Shown piece after piece: positions 63,830 to 64,000 of a stretch of DNA of 64,000 nt. The position numbers were made by a program, and so were the translations under genes. Numbering within the stretch: the first letter of the stretch is position 1; each line of letters begins with the position of its first letter. The notes beneath the pieces were generated by a model that worked only from the letters and a program-made list of their open reading frames with translations, ran no database searches and was not told the DNA's origin. Origin of the DNA: Heterodera schachtii (Eukaryota > Nematoda > Chromadorea > Rhabditida > Heteroderidae); assembly GCA_023374025.1 (NCBI GenBank), contig SIJG01000011.1, positions 189,275 to 253,274 on the forward strand, in the 5' to 3' direction.

Positions 63830-63950
63830 AGTTGAGCGGGACCGGGACCTGAACACGGACAACTGAGTACAACTGAGTACCGAAGTCCCGGTTTTGACCG
63901 GGACCGGGACTAGTCCCGGTTTTTTCCCGGTTTTCCCAGCCAAAATTCCC
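63830..63950. repeat. GGGACCGGGAC/CCCGG-rich repeat
   Basis: Irregular direct and inverted GGGACCGGGAC and GTCCCGGTTTT words. Similar words lie at 17760-17880. Probably the edge of a dispersed repeat. Confidence 0.6.
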
Positions 63951-64000
63951 GTTTTTAAGTTAGATATTTTCTGCTTTATACTATATTGATTTTTTTTTTG

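Overview
The window is nuclear DNA of a nematode, most likely a plant-parasitic tylenchid; the genus is inference, not proven. Evidence: small GC-richer exons sit in very AT-rich introns ending TTTTCAG, genes carry many short introns, and the families are typically nematode (FLYWCH/MULE genes, galectin-like secreted proteins, small secreted proteins). I see no bacterial operons, phage or CRISPR array.

Layout: (1) 1.35-9.0 kb, + strand, a DYRK1A/minibrain-type protein kinase with Q/A/H-rich flanks. (2) 12.05-16.98 kb, +, an unrecognised secreted protein. (3) 19.76-24.96 kb, +, an intact FLYWCH zinc finger plus MULE-transposase gene (551 aa by my splice model). (4) 28.90-25.65 kb, -, a basic protein with the first half of a TCF20/RAI1-like extended PHD finger. 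(5) 29.49 kb, -, tRNA-Leu(AAG). (6) 43.87-29.80 kb, -, a large secreted protein: a Cys-containing N-terminal region, then four tandem galectin-like domains with a repeated exon pattern. (7) 46.05-52.97 kb, +, an unrecognised charged protein whose 3.25-kb intron is filled by an ACGCGTAAAA-type satellite. (8) 56.91-54.18 kb, -, a four-finger C2H2 protein (336 aa). (9) 60.25-62.44 kb, +, a 243-aa single-pass membrane protein, convergent with (10) 62.77-62.52 kb, -, a 61-aa secreted Glu/His-rich protein. (11) 63.43-63.74 kb, +, the start of another secreted protein, with an apparent one-base frame break.

Introns and spacers are packed with non-autonomous DNA transposons. Several can be delimited to the base by terminal inverted repeats (TIRs) and target-site duplications (TSDs): hAT-like elements with 8-bp TSDs (2302-2823, 39178-39555, 54472-54594), TAGAGATCG elements with 8-bp TSDs (12266-12771, 30382-30517), and GGTGCTAGG elements with 9-bp TSDs (36142-36440, 40005-40409). 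Seven or more long palindromes share one internal core, TTGGTATCATTCGAAAGC, although their termini differ. One TAGAGATCG element inserted exactly across a 5' splice site, so the TSD duplicated the splice donor.

The most unusual features are the shared-core palindrome family, the splice-donor-duplicating element, the intronic satellite, and the galectin-repeat gene with a duplicated exon. One-base frame breaks in several otherwise good genes, two of them at A-runs, suggest either assembly indels or real damage and limit exact protein predictions.
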